14,122 nt of DNA from Holophagae bacterium (lineage in GTDB: Bacteria; Acidobacteriota; Thermoanaerobaculia; Thermoanaerobaculales; Sulfomarinibacteraceae): assembly GCA_030609785.1 (NCBI GenBank), contig JAUWTC010000016.1, positions 1 through 14,122 of the forward strand. The letters are read 5' to 3'. The position numbers and the translations under genes were made by a program. The notes under the pieces were generated by a model. That model ran no database searches. It was not told the origin of the DNA and worked only from the letters and a program-made list of their open reading frames with translations. Position 1 is the first letter of the stretch. Every line of letters begins with the position of its first letter. Positions 6,490 to 11,193 of the stretch are shown here, one piece after another.

Positions 6490-6571
6490 TACCGAAGGCC
6501 GGGGCTGGGAAACCCATCGAAACGCCCTCCTTTCCGGTACTATGGAGACCTCGGTGGAATGGGGGTGCTTG

Positions 6572-7438
6572 GTGAAGCGGCCGGAACGCGTCGGTGTGGT
6601 TCTCAAAGGTACGAGCAGTGAGGCGGTCGAACTGGGGCGCCAACTGCTGGTCGAACTGGAGCGGCTCGGGATCGAGGCCGTGTTGGATCAAGAAAGCTCG
6701 AAAACACTCGACTGCCCCGGTGAGGTGTCCCGGGCGGACCTTGCCTCCGTCACGGATCTGGTGGTTGTCCTCGGCGGGGATGGCACGCTGCTGTCGGTAA
6801 CTCGGAGTAATGTGGGTGAAACTCCGATCCTCGGCATCAACTTGGGCACGCTGGGTTTCCTGACCGAGCATTCGGTGGACCGGCTCTTTCCCCTGCTTCA
6901 TGCCGTCCTGGACGGTGACTTTGAGGTGGAAGAGCGGCAACGGCTGGAGGTCACGGTCGAGCGCCCCGGGCGCCAACCCATCGTCCGTCGAGCGCTCAAC
7001 GATGTGGTGATCAACAAGTCGGCCTTGGCGCGAATGGTCGTCCTTTCGGTGCACGTGGATGAGGCCTATCTCAGCCGATTCAAGGCCGATGGCTTGATCG
7101 TGGCGACGCCAACCGGGTCGACCGCCTACAACCTTTCCGCCGGTGGCCCGATCGTCTACCCGACAGTCGCCGTGGTGTTGGTAACACCGATTTGCCCTCA
7201 CGCCCTGACGAACCGGCCGATCGCCCTGCCCCTGGACTCGGTGATCGACATCCGTCTGGAGAGTCGTTCCGAGGAAGTCTATTTGACCCTGGACGGTCAA
7301 GAAGGATTTCCCCTGACGCCGCGAGACCTGGTTCGAATCCGGCACTGTTCGGAACCGGTTCGCCTGGTGACGGACCCGGGCCAATCTTATTTCCACGTGT
7401 TGCACCGGAAATTGAAGTGGGGAGAACGAGGAGGCTGA
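6572..7438 (+). CDS. nadK: NAD kinase
   Basis: The protein has 288 aa from GTG 6572. NadK phosphorylates NAD to NADP in the cytoplasm. The diagnostic GGDGT motif is at residues 68-72, followed by GINLGTLGFLTE (88-99), NDVVI (143-147), the ATP/NAD site ATPTGSTAY (178-186) with SAGGPIVYP, and DGQ (241-243). All are in order, so the gene is intact. GTG 6572 is preferred over ATG 6542 because GGGGGT sits 6 nt upstream and the protein then begins KRPERVGVVLKG, close to the usual NadK start. The longer start would overlap the end of the structured region. It is first in a nadK-tamB-Omp85 unit, and its 3' end overlaps tamB by 22 bp. Confidence 0.95.
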   Translation: MKRPERVGVVLKGTSSEAVELGRQLLVELERLGIEAVLDQESSKTLDCPGEVSRADLASVTDLVVVLGGDGTLLSVTRSNVGETPILGINLGTLGFLTEHSVDRLFPLLHAVLDGDFEVEERQRLEVTVERPGRQPIVRRALNDVVINKSALARMVVLSVHVDEAYLSRFKADGLIVATPTGSTAYNLSAGGPIVYPTVAVVLVTPICPHALTNRPIALPLDSVIDIRLESRSEEVYLTLDGQEGFPLTPRDLVRIRHCSEPVRLVTDPGQSYFHVLHRKLKWGERGG

Positions 7439-10400
7439 GGTACCGCCACCTCCGGCGCACGATCATTGCGGTGTCGGGGGCGTTGGCGGTCGTCGTACTC
7501 CTGGTCCTTAGCCTGTGGCGGGTCCTGGAGAGCGAAGCCGTGCGTTCCTTCACGGCCGGAAGGTTGGAACGAGCGGCAAAAACCGTAGCCGACGTCGACT
7601 TGGAGATCGGTGATCTCGGGTGGACGTTGGTACCACCCCGTATGGTGCTCTCGGACGTGCGACTCGAGGGGGGGGCCGTCCGCGCCGAGTTGGATCAGGC
7701 CGCGGTTGAACTGGGCGCCTTGTTCGTGGCGCGGCGAACGGTCGTGTTGGACACGGTCGAGGCCAGGGGCATTCGTGTGTTCCTGCGCGAAGGGGCGACG
7801 TTGGAAAAACGGTCCGACCGGTCTCCCGTGCGCATCATCGTTCGCCATCTGGACCTCAAGGAGATTGACGCCGAAGGCACAGGCCTGCCGGGCGGGTTCG
7901 GGCTCGTGATCGACGGCGGCGACATGTCATGGTTGCAGGAGCGGGGCGATACGCGGGGCTTCCTTTCGATTGAAAATGTTGAGTTGGACGTGCCGGGGCT
8001 GGAGCCCGTTGCCCTGGGTGTTGATGCGAGCTTTCTCCGCCGGCAGGGCGAGCTCGAGGTGCCGACTGTACGTCTTTCAGGGATCGATTTCGATGTCGAG
8101 GGTACCGCCAGGTGGAACGGAGAGGCTCTGACGGCTCGCCTTCGGGCTCGACTTGGGCTCGGAGAACTGGACAGGATCATTCGAACTCGAAGCCTGCTCG
8201 AGGGCAGGATCACGGTAGATGCCGATATCGACACGGCGAGGGAGGCCATCGTTGAAGCCCATCTGGCGTCAGAGCGGGTGGTCGTTGGGGGTTTTCCGCT
8301 CGAGGGGCTGCAGGCTTCTGTCGAGGTAGGGACCGGAGGGTTGGCGGGGCGGGTGCATCAGGGCAGGTTCTTTGGGGGGCGCCTCGAGGGTCGGTATCGG
8401 CTTGGACGTTTTGCACTGCCCTTCCCTCACGAAGTTGAGGCCAGCTGCAGCGGGTTCGATCTGGCGGAACTGTTGGGCAAACTGGGTGTCCCCTCGGGTG
8501 GCTTGAGCAGCAGCGCAGACATCACAGCCGACTTCAAATGGAATAGCGATCACTTCCCCGAGGGCGACGGCGACGCCACGGTCGTATTTCAGGGTGTCGA
8601 GGGGCGGCTGCCCGTGACGGGTTTGTTGACTTTGAGGCTCAGCCCCGAGGGCCTGCTTCAGTTTGCGGCTGACGATCTGAGCGTCGGATCATCGAGGGTT
8701 CACTTGGAGGGTCCGCTGGTGGTCGGCGCCTGGGCGCCGGAGTGGGGCATTCATGTGGAACCGGCCCAGCTTGCCGAAATTCTGCCCGCCGTCAATCAGT
8801 GGGTGGGCACCGAGGTCTTTCCGACAGAAATCTCCGGTCAGGGCACTATGGACATTGGGCTGTCAGGCCCCTGGAAGCAACTGACGGTCGGTATCAGAAT
8901 GGACCTGAAGGAGGTCAAATACCCGCCGATAGCGCTTGACAGGGTGGTGCTGGATGCATCGATCGCGGGGGGTGAGTGCCGGCTCGCGAGCGGGCGTTAT
9001 CGTTTGGGCTCTGGTGGCGGGCAAATTGAAGGAGCCCTCAGGTGGGCCCCTGAACCCGGAGAAGACCCGTTGGATCTTCAGATCGACGGTCACCAGCTCC
9101 CGCTGGATGTCGTCGCATCCTGGATCGATATTCCTCATGGTGTTGTAGCCGGTGAGGCTTCCTTTACCGGTGGTCTTCGCGGTTCGTTCGACGACAGCCG
9201 CGGCTCGTGGGCGCTGGGCCTTTCCGAGGTCGATGTCGCGGGCACGAGAGTCGGTTCAGGCTCGGCAACGGTCAACCTTCGCGGTGGCGCGTTCACGGCC
9301 TCGGGCCTGAATTTCGACCAGGGGCTCGAGGGCCAGGTGCGGTGGGATCTGGTCGAGGACAATCTCATTGGTGGTTTGGGCTGGGACGGAATGTCGTTCG
9401 AGACCCTTCCCGGAGGCCTGCACCGGCTTTTCGGGCATGTGTTCGACTGGCATGCGTCGTTCGAGTGGCCATTGGCTGAGGCCCTTCCGATGGGCCGGCT
9501 GGAGATCACTGGAGAGGGTTCACGCTTCAGTGCCAACCTGGATCAATCGGGTCTGAGGGCGTCGGCGACGGTCGACGGCACGGCTTCGAGCGAACTGGAG
9601 GCCGAATTCGATGACGACGGCTCGTCGTGGTCCGGTCAGGGTGAGATTCGGGTCGAGGCGGTGGATGTTCTGGGCCGTCGACTGGCCCCCGAGGTCAGTC
9701 CTCCGCTGACTGGGTCCATTAATGTGCCGCTGAGAATATGGGGCCAGGGGGGCCAGGTTCTTGGGCTTGAAGGCGCCTTCGAGGACAGTGAGTTGCGTGT
9801 GGGCGCCCAGCGGGTTGAAATCATCGGTGATCAGGGCTTTCGGTGGGACTCGACGGGTTTTCGGCTGGGCGGCCTGGAAATCGACGTCGGCGGAGACCAG
9901 GTCTTCCTCCGGGGAGGCATCGACGCTGAGGGTCAGTTGGAGGGTAACGTCTCGGGAGTCTTCGACGCGCAACTGCTCAGGGTCTTTCTGCCCGATTGGG
10001 AGCCCGCCGGCCGGGCCACGGGCACGGTCGAAATTCTCGGTCAGGTCGATACGCCCCGATTGGAGGGCATCGCGAGGGTCGAGCGGGGCTCCTTCCGTCT
10101 GCCGGGCACTCGGACGGTCGTCGGCGATGTCGACGGCTCCCTCTTCTTGTCTGCGGGCGAGGTGGCACTGGAGGGTTTGGGCTTCAAGTTTATGCGGGGT
10201 CGTGGTCGTGGCCGTGGGCGGATCCTCGTTGACGGAGGCGAGGCCCACCTTCGGCTGGACGGGACGATTGAGGGATTGGACTTTCCGCTGTTTCCCGGTT
10301 TTGTGCCCCGGATCGACGGACAGTGGGCCCTGGAGGGACCGGTAGATGATCTGGAGCTGTCGGGAGATCTCGTCGTCACCCGCGGTGAGGTTCGGCGGCA

Positions 10401-11193
10401 GGATGACATCGCATCCTTGTTGATGGATTGGTTTGGTCAAGTGGGGCCTCCGGTGGAGGATGGGATCCGATTGGATTTGCACGTCCGCGCCGACGAGAAC
10501 CTGGTGTCCCGCAGTCCCTTCGTCCGGCTGGAGGGCAGTGCTGATCTCAACATTACAGGCACCGACGCGCGGCCGGGACTGGTGGGCAGTGTCGAATTCA
10601 TGGAGGGTGGCGAGTTCACCCTGCAGGGGATCCGCTACGAGCTCGAGCGGGGCCAGATCAGTTTCTCCGACCCGACCCGAATGGATCCGATGCTGGATTT
10701 CCAGGCAAGGGCCGCGATTCGGGAATACGAGGTTTGGTTGAGCCTGACAGGAACGATCGACCGATTGGTTCCGACGGTGTCTTCGGATCCACCGTTGAAC
10801 CCCGCAGAGATTTACTCGTTGATGGCCTTGGGTCAGGTGGGTCGAAGTGAGGCGGGAGGGGCCGTCGGGATGACTCTGGCCTCGACCCTATTGACCCGAA
10901 GGATGAACGAGGTCCTGGGGAGCCGGGAGCAGTGGTTGTTGCCGGTGGATCAAATTCGGGTCGATCCCTTCATCGAGTCGGCAACAGGCGATCCCTCGGC
11001 TCGCGTCACCGTCGTCAAACAGTTGAGCCCCTCGGTTACCGTCACCATGCAGTCCAACATCTCCGGAGACATGGACGAGATCATCAGTGCCCGGTGGTAC
11101 CTGGGGTCGGGTTTCTTTGTCGAGGCCTCCCGCGACTCGCGGAACAGCGACGGCAGCTACGGCCTCGATTTCAAGATGCGAAGGCGGTATTGA
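7417..11193 (+). CDS. tamB: TamB-family (DUF490) inner-membrane/periplasmic translocation protein
   Basis: The protein is about 1258 aa from GTG 7417, close to the E. coli TamB length. TamB bridges inner and outer membranes with an Omp85 partner, acting in outer-membrane protein insertion and phospholipid transport. A basic N-terminus (VGRTRRLRYRHLRR) is followed by a signal anchor at about 15-34. A long beta-rich periplasmic body with AsmA-like character comes next. The C-terminal DUF490 region is clear: LNPAEIYSLMALGQVG near 1127-1142, then TLLTRRMNEVLG and a terminal FFVEASRDSRNSDGSYGLDFKMRRRY. The frame is open 75 codons further upstream, inside nadK, but those residues look like shadow coding. 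The GTG start gives the expected signal anchor. RGRGRGRG occurs at nucleotides 10196-10219. The stop overlaps the next ATG (TGATG). Confidence 0.9.
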   Translation: MGRTRRLRYRHLRRTIIAVSGALAVVVLLVLSLWRVLESEAVRSFTAGRLERAAKTVADVDLEIGDLGWTLVPPRMVLSDVRLEGGAVRAELDQAAVELGALFVARRTVVLDTVEARGIRVFLREGATLEKRSDRSPVRIIVRHLDLKEIDAEGTGLPGGFGLVIDGGDMSWLQERGDTRGFLSIENVELDVPGLEPVALGVDASFLRRQGELEVPTVRLSGIDFDVEGTARWNGEALTARLRARLGLGELDRIIRTRSLLEGRITVDADIDTAREAIVEAHLASERVVVGGFPLEGLQASVEVGTGGLAGRVHQGRFFGGRLEGRYRLGRFALPFPHEVEASCSGFDLAELLGKLGVPSGGLSSSADITADFKWNSDHFPEGDGDATVVFQGVEGRLPVTGLLTLRLSPEGLLQFAADDLSVGSSRVHLEGPLVVGAWAPEWGIHVEPAQLAEILPAVNQWVGTEVFPTEISGQGTMDIGLSGPWKQLTVGIRMDLKEVKYPPIALDRVVLDASIAGGECRLASGRYRLGSGGGQIEGALRWAPEPGEDPLDLQIDGHQLPLDVVASWIDIPHGVVAGEASFTGGLRGSFDDSRGSWALGLSEVDVAGTRVGSGSATVNLRGGAFTASGLNFDQGLEGQVRWDLVEDNLIGGLGWDGMSFETLPGGLHRLFGHVFDWHASFEWPLAEALPMGRLEITGEGSRFSANLDQSGLRASATVDGTASSELEAEFDDDGSSWSGQGEIRVEAVDVLGRRLAPEVSPPLTGSINVPLRIWGQGGQVLGLEGAFEDSELRVGAQRVEIIGDQGFRWDSTGFRLGGLEIDVGGDQVFLRGGIDAEGQLEGNVSGVFDAQLLRVFLPDWEPAGRATGTVEILGQVDTPRLEGIARVERGSFRLPGTRTVVGDVDGSLFLSAGEVALEGLGFKFMRGRGRGRGRILVDGGEAHLRLDGTIEGLDFPLFPGFVPRIDGQWALEGPVDDLELSGDLVVTRGEVRRQDDIASLLMDWFGQVGPPVEDGIRLDLHVRADENLVSRSPFVRLEGSADLNITGTDARPGLVGSVEFMEGGEFTLQGIRYELERGQISFSDPTRMDPMLDFQARAAIREYEVWLSLTGTIDRLVPTVSSDPPLNPAEIYSLMALGQVGRSEAGGAVGMTLASTLLTRRMNEVLGSREQWLLPVDQIRVDPFIESATGDPSARVTVVKQLSPSVTVTMQSNISGDMDEIISARWYLGSGFFVEASRDSRNSDGSYGLDFKMRRRY

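Larger units (their letters stand above)
6253..6535 (+). ncRNA. Candidate structured RNA (ncRNA or long nadK leader), not assigned to a known family
   Basis: Three large stem-loops lie nearly end to end (6275-6347, 6352-6402, 6404-6466), followed by two small ones (6476-6489, 6506-6516). Outer segments can close the whole: GGAAA 6253-6257 with TTTCC 6531-6535, and GGGGCG 6269-6274 with CGCCCT 6523-6528. This gives a multibranched fold of about 283 nt. In the stems of about 20, 9 and 18 pairs, most deviations are G-U pairs if the plus strand is transcribed and A-C mismatches if the minus strand is, which favours plus. No RNase P, tmRNA, 6S or SRP hallmark was seen. It ends 36 bp before the chosen nadK start. 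No T-run terminator was seen, so a nadK leader is as likely as a free RNA. The fold was done by hand. Confidence 0.45.

Noticed and set aside
6274..6621. Open frames on both strands through the sigma-nadK gap (about 115 aa plus, about 123 aa minus)
   Set aside because: The region is dominated by inverted repeats, so both strands give similar palindromic peptides (MAFF-type on each). The frames run into nadK, have no good ribosome-binding site and resemble no family I know.
7192..7416. Upstream extension of tamB by 75 codons inside nadK
   Set aside because: These residues are Pro/Arg/Gly-rich shadow coding of nadK. Starting at GTG 7417 gives the expected short basic segment plus membrane anchor.
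7080..11193. Long open frames on the minus strand and alternate plus frames inside nadK and tamB (for example 9520-10482 minus and 6482-7405 minus)
   Set aside because: They are shadows caused by high third-position GC in real genes. The opposite-strand proteins have no recognisable domains, while the plus-strand genes match NadK and TamB.
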